Below, piece by piece: positions 42,520 through 51,198 of a DNA stretch of 64,000 nucleotides. Below the pieces are notes generated by a model. The model was not told where the DNA came from. It saw nothing but the letters and a program-made list of their open reading frames with translations, and made no database searches. Origin of the DNA: Catellatospora sichuanensis (GTDB lineage: Bacteria > Actinomycetota > Actinomycetes > Mycobacteriales > Micromonosporaceae); NCBI RefSeq assembly GCF_007483665.1, contig NZ_VIQO01000011.1, forward strand, positions 62,001 to 126,000. Reading direction: 5' to 3'. Position numbers and translations under genes: made by a program. Each line of letters starts with the position of its first letter. Positions within the stretch are counted from its first letter, which is position 1.

Positions 42520-42873
42520 CTAGTCGAAGCGGCCGAAGAACGACGGATCCTGGAACCCGCCCTCGTCCTCATGCGACTGCATGATGCCCGCGACCACGAA
42601 ACCTGCCAGGTCCGGTTCCAGCGTGAACAGCGTGTACCTCGGCGGGATCTCCCCGAACCTCCGGTGGTACTCCTCGACCTCCAGCGGGTCGGCTACGGCG
42701 ACCCGGATGCCCTGGTAGTGGGGCCGCAGGAGCATGCGGTCCACCCCGCTGAAGTAGAGGTCGATCCGGGAAGGCAGTCCGCCCTCTTTCGTGGCTCGCA
42801 GCAGCAGCCGGCAGTGGCTGACCGAGTAGGCCCAGACCTTGAAATGCCGCTCTGACTGGAACAACTCAGACAT
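42520..42873 (-). CDS. Candidate immunity protein for the ALF-repeat toxin
   Basis: 117 residues from the ATG at 42873, which overlaps the toxin stop by eight bases. It appears to be a single alpha/beta domain (HFKVWAYSVSHCRLLLRATK, IDLYFSGVDRMLLRPHYQGI). It resembles no named immunity family that I recall. Coupled location right behind a polymorphic toxin C-terminus is the usual place of the cognate immunity gene, and the cytoplasmic nature fits. Function is inferred from gene order. Confidence 0.7.
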   Translation of the reverse strand: MSELFQSERHFKVWAYSVSHCRLLLRATKEGGLPSRIDLYFSGVDRMLLRPHYQGIRVAVADPLEVEEYHRRFGEIPPRYTLFTLEPDLAGFVVAGIMQSHEDEGGFQDPSFFGRFD

Positions 42874-45800
42874 GCTCCGGCCACCACTCACCGTTCTCGT
42901 GCTGATACTGCGGCCACCACTCGCCGTCCTTGTCCTTGAACCATCTCGGCTCAGGCAGGTCGATCTTGGTCGTGCCGAAGTACCAGTCTACGTTGCCCCA
43001 GTCCAGGTACCCTCTCCGGGAGAAGAATCCGATCCGGAACATCTCCCAAGGCGTCGCCTTCCACTCCCCGCCCAGGAATGCGATCTTGCCGAGCCGGTAC
43101 GCCTCGATGTAGGCGGCCTTCGCGTCCGCCACGGTCCCGGCGTTCATGTTGTCGAAGCCGTCCAACGCCACGGCGATCTTCGAGTTCGACCTCAACGCTT
43201 CGTTGACCGCGCTCATCCACTTCGCCTGAGGGACACCGTTGACGGTTCCGATCTCCACCACCCTGAGGGCCGGGTCGTTGTAGGTGTAACCCCTCAGGAA
43301 CGTGGCCAGGTCCTCGCCGGGCTGGTGGATGCCGAGGACCAGCCGGCAATCGGCACTGTTGGGCGGCGTACTCGCGGCGCTCGCGGTGTAGACCACGTTG
43401 TTCGCGACGGCCGTACGAGCCGACCCGGTGGCGAGACCGGTCGTCGTCACCCTGGAGCCGTATGTCATCGCCGCCGGGGCCGCATTGGGCCGCGTCAGAC
43501 AAGCCGCCGGCCCCAGCACCACCAGCTTGATCACGGTGAGCGTCTGCAGCTCGATCTGCGCCTTCTTGGCGTTGCGCATGGTGACGTAGACGGCCTTGAG
43601 CGCCTTGAAACCGGCGCTGAGGACCTTGCCGACCCCGGCCAGCAGCAAAGTCTCCAGGGCGACCTGGCCGAGTTTCAGCAGTGTCTGCGCCAGCGACTGA
43701 TCGCCGTTGATCAGCTTGAACACGTTGATGCCGACATCGGCGATCGTGAGCAGCGTGCCGGCCACGGCACCGCAGACGACCGTGGCGATGCACAGCACGG
43801 CGGCGGTCGCACCGACCGGGATGAGCGTCGCGGTCAGGCCCTTGACGACCTCGGCGAAGAAGATCAGCGGCTGCATGCCGCGGAACGCCGGGTCCAGGGT
43901 GGAGTGGATGCAGTTCTGGTAGAGCTGGCTGCCGTCGGGGTAGATCGCACACAGCGCGGCATTGGTGTAGGCGCGGGTGGCCAGCTCCCCCGGGTCGGCG
44001 ATGACGTTGCGGACGCAGTTGCGGTAGAACTCACCGGGGCTGCCGCCGAGCAGCTTCTCCAGGTCGGAAGCCGGGCCGGCGACGTACTCGGTGTGGCACT
44101 TGGCGATCTCCAGGCCCTGTGCCTGCTTGTAGGTGTTGAACGCCTGCTCGGCCGCGGCGATGGCGGCCTCGGCGTCCTGCCCTGCCGCGATCGCCGAATC
44201 GTAGGCGCGCTTCGCCGAGGCGTGCGCCTCGGTGGCGGCTTCGATCGCGACCCGGTGCGAGGCGATCGCCCACGACGCCGACCGCACCGCGTTACGGGCC
44301 GAGTTGTTGGCACGTACCGCGGCGGCCCTGGCCGTGTTCACCGCGGCGGCGGCCTTGTCGACCGACTGTGCGGCCTCCACCGCGTAGGCCTGCGCCTTGG
44401 CCGCGTACAACGCCGCCTGCTCGGCCGACGCCACCGCCTGCTGGGCGTAACCGGCTGCCGCGGCAGCGTCGTTGCGGGCCCGTGCGGCGACCTCGTGGGC
44501 CAGCAGCGAATTCTGCACGGCCGTCTCGGCGATCTGGTTGATCTTCTCCAGCAGGCCGCCGACCACGGCGAGGTGGGCCGCGCCCTCGTAGTCCCGCTCC
44601 GCCGCGAAGTACTGCCCGGTGCTCAGGAACTCCCGCAGCGCCGTGGGCGGCCCGTCGAGCGCGATCTGTGCCGACGCCTTGATCTCCGGCCCGCCCGCGG
44701 CTGCGGCCTGGTTGACCCGCACCCGCTCCCCCGTCGCGGCCGCGGTGTACTGGCCGGAGTCGAGGAAGTCCCGCAGCGCCTGCAGGGTCTCGGCGTTCAG
44801 CGCCGCCTGTGCGGCCTGGGCCAGGACCACGTCACCGGCTGCGTTGGCCGCCGCCAGGATCTGGTTGACCTTCAACCGTTCCTGCGCGTACCGGCCGGTG
44901 TAGTTCTGCGTCCGCAGGAACGTGCGGACCTGGGTGTCATTGCCGGCCAGGGCGGTCTTCGCCGCCGTGGCCAGGGCTGCGTTGTCGGTGACGGCGAGGT
45001 TCATGACCGCGTGCCGGTCGTCCTGCACCGCTGCGGCGGCTACGCCGGTCCGCGCGAACTCCAGCACCCGGACGTCGTCATCACCCAGTGCGGCCAGCGC
45101 GGCCTGCTGAGTCCATCCGCCAGGGCCCTCGGCCAGCGCCAGCGCGACCTTGCGCGCCGCGGTGACGGCCTCGGCCGGAGGCGTGGCCGAGTTCTGCGCG
45201 ACCGCGAGCAGCTGGTTGGTCTCCGCGCTGCGCTTGGTCGCCTGCTCGACGTCCCAGTCGGCCTGGCGCTTCTGCGCCTCGTACTGCACGTTCGCGGCCT
45301 GCGCCGCCTCCAGGCCCTGATCCCGGACGACCGCGAGCCGCTCGGCGTCGGCCTCCCGGGCGGCCTCGAACACCGCGACCGCCTGCGACGCCGCGTTCAC
45401 CGCGTCCTGCGCCGCCGCCGTCGCGGCGTTGGCGTGCTCGGTCGCCCTGCTCGCGGCCTCTGCCGCATCACCGGCGTGATCGGCCGCGAAGACCGCCGCG
45501 ACTGCCGCCGCATCGGCATTGGCGGCAGCCCGGCGCGCCGCGTCGCGGGCGGCGAATGCGGCGTCGATCGCGATGCGCAGGTAGTTCTCGGCCGCCTGCG
45601 CCGCGCGCAGCGCCCGCTCGGCGTTGGCGCGGGCGCGCTGCGCCGCCGCGACAGCCTCCGCTGCGTTCGCGCCCGCGGCATTGGCGTGCCGGACCGCGTC
45701 CTCGTTGGCCGCAGCCGCCGCCAGCGCGTTCTGCGCCGCGGACTTGGCCGCGTTCACCGCATCCATGCCCGCCTGGATCGCCTTGCCGGCCTGCTCGGCC

Positions 45801-46981
45801 TTTGCCGCGAACTCCCGTGCCTGGGACGCGATCGAGTTCGCCTCCTGTGCCGCAGCCCGCGCCGCGGCGGCCTTGCCCGCGTCCGTGGCCGCGTCCGCCG
45901 CGGCCTTGTACGCCCGCGCCGCCGCCTGGCCCGCCTTCGCCGCCGCAGCGGCAGCCCGCGACGCCGCCGTCGACGCCGCCCGCGCCGCCCGGCTCGCGGC
46001 AGCCGCCGCCTGCACCGCGACCTTCGCCGCCTGCGCCGCCTTGTCCGCAGCCACCGCGGCCCGCCGCGCGTGCGCCGCAGCCTCCTCCGCGTCGTTCCGC
46101 GCGGCCTCCGTCGCCGCCGCCGCCTCGGCAGCCGCCCGCTTCGCCGCGTCCGCGGCCTGCTTGGCCCGATCCGCCTCCTGGGTCGCCTGCTGCGTCTCCT
46201 GCGCGGCGAGCTCGCCCGCGGCCTGCGCCTGCGCCAGCACCTCAGTCAGCGTCGCGACCTCGTCGTCACGAGCCGAAGCGACCGCCCAGCCGTAGGCCAG
46301 GAACGCCTCCATCGCCTCCGGCGTGCCCGCGTCCAGTGCCTTCTGACCGGCGGCACGCACCTGCGGACCGCCGGTGGAGATCGCCTGGTTCACCCGCAGC
46401 CGCTGGTCGGTCTGCCACTGCACCTGCCAGCCCGAGTCCAGGAACTTCTCCATCACCGCCGGATCCTCGGAGTCGAGGGCGTCCTGCGCGGCGTCCTGCA
46501 CCTGCGGACCGCCGACCGTCATCAGCTGGTTGACCGTCAGCCGGGTGTCGATGTCCGCCGGGCCCTGCCATCCGCTGGACAGGAACTCGGAGATGGCGTC
46601 CTGGTCACCCGCATCGGCGGCGGCCAGAGCCTGCTGTGCCGCGGCGCGCACGGCCGGGCCGCCCTCGCCGATCACGCCGGCGAGCGTGTCGCGCTCGTCG
46701 CCCTTCTGTGCCAGTTGCAGCCCACCGGTCAGGAACTCGCGCACCTGGGCGTCGGTACCCAGCAGCGCTGCCGCGGCCGCGGCCCGGACCTGCCCACCGC
46801 CCAGCTGCCACGCCGACACCACGAGCGTGCGGTCCACCGGCCCGGGTTCCTCCTCGGCCCGCGCCGGTGCGGGCTGGACGAACACCGACAGCATCGACAA
46901 CACCGTCAGCGTGGCGACCAGCGCCCGGCTTATCGCCGGGCGCCGTCGATGTGCGACGACAATTTCAGACGACAGGTTCAA
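42866..46981 (-). CDS. Secreted ALF-repeat polymorphic toxin with C-terminal toxin domain
   Basis: 1371 residues from a TTG about five bases after GGAGAG; this gives a signal peptide cut near PARA. An in-frame GTG at 47059 is the alternative. Several ALF-type repeats, each about 65 residues with a core like REFLTGGL or EKFLDSGW plus RLRVNQ, flank a very long Ala-rich coiled coil (about residues 240-500 and 760-860). A hydrophobic segment precedes the last 190 residues, which form a separate domain: LGIHQPGEDLATFL, KIAVALDGFDNMNAG, TPWEMFRIGFF, LPEPRWF. That domain resembles the polymorphic toxin type 27 group (from memory). It should be exported and delivered to competitors. Confidence 0.85.
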   Translation of the reverse strand: MNLSSEIVVAHRRRPAISRALVATLTVLSMLSVFVQPAPARAEEEPGPVDRTLVVSAWQLGGGQVRAAAAAALLGTDAQVREFLTGGLQLAQKGDERDTLAGVIGEGGPAVRAAAQQALAAADAGDQDAISEFLSSGWQGPADIDTRLTVNQLMTVGGPQVQDAAQDALDSEDPAVMEKFLDSGWQVQWQTDQRLRVNQAISTGGPQVRAAGQKALDAGTPEAMEAFLAYGWAVASARDDEVATLTEVLAQAQAAGELAAQETQQATQEADRAKQAADAAKRAAAEAAAATEAARNDAEEAAAHARRAAVAADKAAQAAKVAVQAAAAASRAARAASTAASRAAAAAAKAGQAAARAYKAAADAATDAGKAAAARAAAQEANSIASQAREFAAKAEQAGKAIQAGMDAVNAAKSAAQNALAAAAANEDAVRHANAAGANAAEAVAAAQRARANAERALRAAQAAENYLRIAIDAAFAARDAARRAAANADAAAVAAVFAADHAGDAAEAASRATEHANAATAAAQDAVNAASQAVAVFEAAREADAERLAVVRDQGLEAAQAANVQYEAQKRQADWDVEQATKRSAETNQLLAVAQNSATPPAEAVTAARKVALALAEGPGGWTQQAALAALGDDDVRVLEFARTGVAAAAVQDDRHAVMNLAVTDNAALATAAKTALAGNDTQVRTFLRTQNYTGRYAQERLKVNQILAAANAAGDVVLAQAAQAALNAETLQALRDFLDSGQYTAAATGERVRVNQAAAAGGPEIKASAQIALDGPPTALREFLSTGQYFAAERDYEGAAHLAVVGGLLEKINQIAETAVQNSLLAHEVAARARNDAAAAAGYAQQAVASAEQAALYAAKAQAYAVEAAQSVDKAAAAVNTARAAAVRANNSARNAVRSASWAIASHRVAIEAATEAHASAKRAYDSAIAAGQDAEAAIAAAEQAFNTYKQAQGLEIAKCHTEYVAGPASDLEKLLGGSPGEFYRNCVRNVIADPGELATRAYTNAALCAIYPDGSQLYQNCIHSTLDPAFRGMQPLIFFAEVVKGLTATLIPVGATAAVLCIATVVCGAVAGTLLTIADVGINVFKLINGDQSLAQTLLKLGQVALETLLLAGVGKVLSAGFKALKAVYVTMRNAKKAQIELQTLTVIKLVVLGPAACLTRPNAAPAAMTYGSRVTTTGLATGSARTAVANNVVYTASAASTPPNSADCRLVLGIHQPGEDLATFLRGYTYNDPALRVVEIGTVNGVPQAKWMSAVNEALRSNSKIAVALDGFDNMNAGTVADAKAAYIEAYRLGKIAFLGGEWKATPWEMFRIGFFSRRGYLDWGNVDWYFGTTKIDLPEPRWFKDKDGEWWPQYQHENGEWWPEHV

Positions 46982-47306
46982 CGTTCTCTCCGATCCCCCG
47001 TGGGAACTTGCAGGAACACTGACCGAGACCGACTTCACGCCGGATTCGGATTTGCGCACAGCCGATCGACGACCGGCAGGTGCCGGTGAGGAGACTGTTT
47101 CGGGGCGAAACCGCCACAGCGGTGCCGACGATCATCGAACGGGAGGATTCCGCGGACTCTGGGCCACGCGCGGCGGTGCGCCCATGATGGCGCTCTCGCC
47201 GACAGGCCGAAGCGGCGCGCCGTCTGTATCGGACCGACATGCCGATGGCAGCAGCAGGCTCAGCACCCACCATGTCCCCCCGTGGGATCGCAGTTGCGGC
47301 AGTCGA
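46982..47306. other. Long gene-free leader region upstream of the toxin
   Basis: About 325 bases between the predicted promoter and the toxin start. No reading frame with a credible ribosome site was found, and no known riboswitch was recognised. It may act as a regulatory 5' leader or simply be non-coding. Confidence 0.4.
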
Positions 47307-47335
47307 ACCCTAGAACCGAACAACGCTCCTGTAAA
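47307..47335 (-). promoter_or_regulatory. Predicted promoter of the toxin-immunity operon
   Basis: TTTACA and TAGGGT on the minus strand with a 17-base spacer. It gives a transcript with a leader of about 320 bases. Confidence 0.5.
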
Positions 47336-47339
47336 GAGC

Positions 47340-47374
47340 GACGGCCATCGTTTCAGGATGAAACGACGACCGTC
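47340..47374 (-). terminator. Interrupted hairpin after the DUF4184 gene
   Basis: TCGTTTCA and TGAAACGA pair perfectly around GGA; beyond 3-base internal loops GACGG pairs with CCGTC. It lies about 115 bases after the DUF4184 stop and just before the toxin promoter. Confidence 0.42.
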
Positions 47375-47489
47375 CACATCGGTGTGACGAGGTGTTCAGG
47401 AGAGCAGCGACCAGGGTTTGGGCGCGCTTTGCGAGCCGCCCACCTGGATGTACATCCATCGATCGACGGGTCGGCGCGATCGTGTTCGA

Positions 47490-48248
47490 TCAATTCAATT
47501 CGGTGACGTCCACCTCGGCGCGCGTTCGCCGCGCGTGAACCCACCAGATCGCGGTGACGACGACGAGGCCGACGGTGCCCGGCCCGGCGCCTCGGGCGAA
47601 CGCGGCGAACAGCGAGTCGGTGAGCAGCCAGTACACGAAGCCGACAGTGGCCGGACACAGGATCACCAACCATGCCGCGACGCGGGTCCGCAGCGGCAGC
47701 ACACTGACCTCAGCGCGCTTGGGCGCGCGGTGCCACCAGGCGATCAGCCATCCGGCGACGATCGCGGTCCCGGCGACGTCACTGAAGCGCTGCACCCACT
47801 GCCATCCCGTCAGCGAGCCGTGTTGCGAGGCCAGCCACGGGATGTACTGCGGTCCCCACATCCAGTCGTGGGTGACGCCGTCCCAGATGAGGTGGGTCGC
47901 GGCACCTGTCAGCACCGCTGCGAGCACACGGGCCACGCGATCCCAGTGGGCCCGGTGGAACGCCAGTCCCCTGGGCACGTCTTCGGGAATGCGGGAGGCC
48001 ACCGCGCGCGGCGCGAGTGCCATCGCGGCAGGGCCGAAGAACACCTGCCACAGGACGAAGGCGATCGTGCCGAGGATCAGGTCCACGGTGACGAGGCCCA
48101 GCGGGGTGTGTGCGAAGTGGACCACGTCCGGGATCGGCAGCATCATCGGCAGATCGGGGGTGATGGTGCCGATCACGAGGGCCGAGGCGGGCAGACCGCT
48201 ACGGACGAGAGGCAGGACGGCGGCTGGATGGCCTGCGGTGAAGGGCAT
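47490..48248 (-). CDS. DUF4184-family membrane protein
   Basis: 252 residues. The family N-terminus MPFTAGHPAAVLPL is conserved, with GTITPDLPMMLP and a His-rich THLIWDGVTHDWMWGP. About six membrane segments. DUF4184 resembles integral membrane metal-dependent hydrolases (YdjM-like), but the activity is unproven. It stands alone on the minus strand between the two-component system and the toxin operon. Confidence 0.85.
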   Translation of the reverse strand: MPFTAGHPAAVLPLVRSGLPASALVIGTITPDLPMMLPIPDVVHFAHTPLGLVTVDLILGTIAFVLWQVFFGPAAMALAPRAVASRIPEDVPRGLAFHRAHWDRVARVLAAVLTGAATHLIWDGVTHDWMWGPQYIPWLASQHGSLTGWQWVQRFSDVAGTAIVAGWLIAWWHRAPKRAEVSVLPLRTRVAAWLVILCPATVGFVYWLLTDSLFAAFARGAGPGTVGLVVVTAIWWVHARRTRAEVDVTELN

Positions 48249-48466
48249 TGCTCATCGGATCCTTCCTGGATGCCCAGACACTCGGGCGGAGCGCCAACGG
48301 AGTCCGCTGCGTACCAGGGCAGGCGGAGCGATCCGCAGCCTAGGCGAATCGGCGTCCACGCGCGTGCCGCAGCGGTGTCCACGAGGCGGGCGCAAAGGTC
48401 GGCCCAGGCCGCGTCCGAACCCCGGAACACACCAAGCGGGACGTCATGGCCTGGGCGGCTCGACGG

Positions 48467-49114
48467 TCACGCGCGCAGGAAGGCGAGCACGGCCAGGACC
48501 CGGCGGTGCTGGTCACCGGCCGGGGGCAGGTCGAGCTTGGTGAAGATGCTGCTGACGTGCTTGTTGACGGCCGCTTCGGTGACGAACAGGCCGCGGGCGA
48601 TGGCCGCGTTGGCCTGACCCTGGGCCATCAGCTCCAGGACTTCGCGCTCGCGGGGGCTCAGCCGCTGCAGGGGATCCTGCCGGCGGCGCAGCAGCTGGCG
48701 TACGACCTCCGGGTCGACGACGGTGGCTCCGGCGGCGACCCGCTCGGCCGCCTGCGCGAACTCCGCGACGGCGCCGACGCGGTCTTTGAGCAGGTAGCCG
48801 ACGGCGTGGCCGCCGCCGGTGTCGAGCAGTTTGGCGGCGTAGGACTGCTCGACGTACTGGCTGAGCACGAGCACGGGCAGGTCGGGGTCGGTCTGGCGCA
48901 GGGTGACGGCGGCGCGCAGGCCGTCGTCGCTGTGACCGGGCGGCATCCGTACGTCGGTGACGACCAGGTCGGGGCGGTCCGCGGTCACGGCGGCGACGAG
49001 GGCCGGGGCGTCGCCGACAGCCGCGACGACGGTGTGGCCGAAGCGTTCCAGCAGGCTGGTGAGGCCTTCGCGGAGCAGCACGCTGTCCTCGGCGATCACG
49101 ATCCGGAGTGGCAC
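48467..49114 (-). CDS. LuxR/NarL-type response regulator
   Basis: 215 residues. The receiver domain has the phospho-acceptor Asp 54 in VVTDVRMP, acidic residues IVIAED and Lys in YLLKDRVG. The C-terminal helix-turn-helix LSPREREVLELMAQGQANA is the LuxR motif. It overlaps the kinase gene by 19 bases. It probably controls the divergent ABC exporter through the palindrome at 50360. Confidence 0.93.
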   Translation of the reverse strand: MPLRIVIAEDSVLLREGLTSLLERFGHTVVAAVGDAPALVAAVTADRPDLVVTDVRMPPGHSDDGLRAAVTLRQTDPDLPVLVLSQYVEQSYAAKLLDTGGGHAVGYLLKDRVGAVAEFAQAAERVAAGATVVDPEVVRQLLRRRQDPLQRLSPREREVLELMAQGQANAAIARGLFVTEAAVNKHVSSIFTKLDLPPAGDQHRRVLAVLAFLRA

Positions 49115-50325
49115 GGCACCTCCACGTGCAGCAGGGTCGGCCCGCCCGGCGGGCTGGACAGGCGCATGCGGCCCTCCAGGACGGACAGCCGGTCGGCCAG
49201 GCCGGCCAGGCCGCTGCCCGCGGTCGCATCCGCCCCGCCCGTGCCGTCGTCACGGATCTCCAGTACGAGCAGGTCGGTGTGCAGCCGCCCGGTCACCTCG
49301 GCCCGCCCCGCGCCGCTGTGCTTGGCGATGTTGGCCAGCGCCTCGGCGACCACGTAGTAGGCGGTCACCTCGACCGGCGGCGGCAGGCGCTGCGGCAGCC
49401 GGATGTCCACGCTCACCGGCACCTGCGACAGCGTCGCCAGCTCGCCGACGGCGTCGGCGAGGCCGTGGTCGGTCAGCACCTGCGGGTGGACGCCGCGGAT
49501 CAGCGCGCGCAACTCCTGCAGCGTCAGCGCGACCTGCTCCTGCGCGGCGGCCAGGTGCCGGGCGACGGGCGAGCCCGGTTCGGCGTCGAGGCCGGCCAGG
49601 CCCAGCTGCACGCTCAGGGACACCAGCCGCTGCTGTGCACCGTCGTGCAGGTCACGTTCGATGCGGCGGCGCTCCAGCTCGAACGCGTCCATCAGCCGGG
49701 CGCGGGAGGCGCGCACCTCGCGCAGCTGCGCGCCGAGTTCGTCGTCGCGCGGTGCGAGCACGGCGCGGGTGAACGCGGCGCGGGCCCCGGCCCAGGCGGT
49801 GATGGTGTACGGGGCGGGCAGCAGCAGGATGAAGCCGAGGACGGCCAGGCCCCACACGTCCGAATCGTCGACCGGGGACCACATCACGATGACGGGCACG
49901 GCGAGCGCGCCGAACAGCACACCGAGATCCATCCACCACAGCCCGACCAGGGACAGCGCGGTGAAGCCCAGCTCGCGCCAGGTCGCGGGTTCGCGTAGCC
50001 GGGTCGTCAGCCAGGCCCGTGGCCCCGGCCCGGTCGGCTGCTGGTGCGGGTCGGGTGCCGGGTCGAGGTCGACCAGGCGCAGTCGCCAGCGCTCGAACCG
50101 GGCGACGTAGATGCCCGACAGCAGCAGTGCCAGGATCGCCAGCACGCCGACCAGCACGATCAGCAGGACGAGCCCGGCCGCGGCCAGCAGCAGCACGACC
50201 GTGCCGACGAGGCCGCCGACGAGCACCCCGGAGACCAGGTAGGCCAGCGAGCGCCACGGCCAGGCGGAGGTCAGGAACCGCAGCGGCCGCTGCGCCAGGG
50301 CCTGCCAGGCGGTACGCGTGTGCAC
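49096..50325 (-). CDS. Two-component sensor histidine kinase (HisKA_3)
   Basis: 409 residues from a GTG. The N-terminal half has two pairs of membrane segments with a DUF1707/sensor-type region (PWRSLAYLVSGVLVGG and VPVIVMWSPVD). The dimerisation helix ERRRIERDLHDGAQQRL carries the phospho-His; the ATPase lobe has EALANIAKHSGAG and GSGLAGLADRLSVLEG. It phosphorylates the downstream regulator, probably sensing an envelope stress or antimicrobial peptide handled by the divergent exporter. Confidence 0.92.
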   Translation of the reverse strand: MHTRTAWQALAQRPLRFLTSAWPWRSLAYLVSGVLVGGLVGTVVLLLAAAGLVLLIVLVGVLAILALLLSGIYVARFERWRLRLVDLDPAPDPHQQPTGPGPRAWLTTRLREPATWRELGFTALSLVGLWWMDLGVLFGALAVPVIVMWSPVDDSDVWGLAVLGFILLLPAPYTITAWAGARAAFTRAVLAPRDDELGAQLREVRASRARLMDAFELERRRIERDLHDGAQQRLVSLSVQLGLAGLDAEPGSPVARHLAAAQEQVALTLQELRALIRGVHPQVLTDHGLADAVGELATLSQVPVSVDIRLPQRLPPPVEVTAYYVVAEALANIAKHSGAGRAEVTGRLHTDLLVLEIRDDGTGGADATAGSGLAGLADRLSVLEGRMRLSSPPGGPTLLHVEVPCHSGS

Positions 50326-50359
50326 GGCTCGACGGTACCCGCCGGTTGATCTCGTGACG

Positions 50360-50375
50360 GTAGTGCACGCACTAC
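50360..50375. promoter_or_regulatory. Palindrome GTAGTGC-AC-GCACTAC between kinase and exporter
   Basis: A perfect 7-2-7 inverted repeat in the 108-base divergent region, 34 bases from the kinase start and 58 from the exporter. It is the likely binding site of the LuxR-type response regulator. Confidence 0.55.
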
Positions 50376-50433
50376 CTGTGAGGTCCCGTCTGCGCCAATG
50401 CGCGGGCCCGGCCGGGGCGGTGGACTGGTCGGC

Positions 50434-51198
50434 ATGACGATCACACATTCGCCCGTCGCCGAGGCGGTCGGGCTGGTCGGCGCCCGCAAGGTGTACGGGA
50501 CCGGCGCCCAGCCCGTGACCGCGTTGGACGACCTGACGCTGGCCTTCCCGACCGGGACCTTCACCGCGGTCATGGGCCCGTCGGGGTCCGGCAAGTCCAC
50601 CCTGCTGCAGTGCGCCGCGGGCCTGGACCGGCTCACCGCGGGCACGGTCCGCGTCGGCGGCGTGGACCTGGGCGGGCTCAGCGAACACCGGCGCACCGTG
50701 CTGCGCCGCGAGCGGATCGGTTTCGTGTTCCAGGCCTTCAACCTGGTCGCGTCGCTGACGGCGGCGCAGAACGTGGAGCTGCCGCTGCGGTTGGCGGGCC
50801 GCCGTCCGGCCGCGGCGGCGGTGCGGGCCGCGCTCGCCGAGGTGGGCCTGGCCGACCGGGCCGCACACCGGCCGAGTGAGCTGTCCGGCGGGCAGCAGCA
50901 ACGCGTCGCCATCGCCCGTGCGCTGGTCACCCGCCCGGACGTGGTCTTCGCCGACGAGCCGACCGGTGCGCTGGACACGGCCGCCTCGCGGGAGGTGCTG
51001 GGCCTGCTGCGGACCGCGGTGGACGGGCACGGGCGGACGGTGGTGATGGTCACCCACGATCCGGTCGCCGCCTCGTACGCCGACGAGGTGGTGTTCCTGC
51101 GTGACGGGCAGGTCGCCGACCGGCTCGGCGGTGCCGCCCGGGTGCCCGGCCGCGCCGAGCAGATCGCCGGCCTGATGGCACGCATGGAGCAGCGATGA
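50434..51198 (+). CDS. ABC exporter ATP-binding protein (MacB/BceA class)
   Basis: 254 residues from the ATG at 50434; an in-frame ATG 12 codons earlier has no advantage. Walker A GPSGSGKST, signature LSGGQQQRVAIARAL, Walker B VVFADEPTGALD and switch VMVTHDPVAASYA are intact. VFQAFNLVASLTAAQNVELP is typical of MacB/LolD-like enzymes that work with FtsX-type permeases. It is coupled by ATGA to the permease. Confidence 0.93.
   Translation: MTITHSPVAEAVGLVGARKVYGTGAQPVTALDDLTLAFPTGTFTAVMGPSGSGKSTLLQCAAGLDRLTAGTVRVGGVDLGGLSEHRRTVLRRERIGFVFQAFNLVASLTAAQNVELPLRLAGRRPAAAAVRAALAEVGLADRAAHRPSELSGGQQQRVAIARALVTRPDVVFADEPTGALDTAASREVLGLLRTAVDGHGRTVVMVTHDPVAASYADEVVFLRDGQVADRLGGAARVPGRAEQIAGLMARMEQR

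Noticed and set aside
45300-46300. Repetitive Ala-codon DNA as a mobile repeat or CRISPR-like array
   Set aside because: The repetition follows from Ala-rich coiled-coil coding and has no regular repeat-spacer pattern.
42839-47089. A 1416-residue plus-strand frame opposite the toxin
   Set aside because: It is the complement of Ala-rich repeats, with low-complexity Arg/Leu/Gly sequence and no ribosome site.
48173-48430. An 85-residue minus-strand frame upstream of DUF4184
   Set aside because: Part looks protein-like but it overlaps the start of the DUF4184 gene, has a poor start and no known homologue; too weak to list as a gene.
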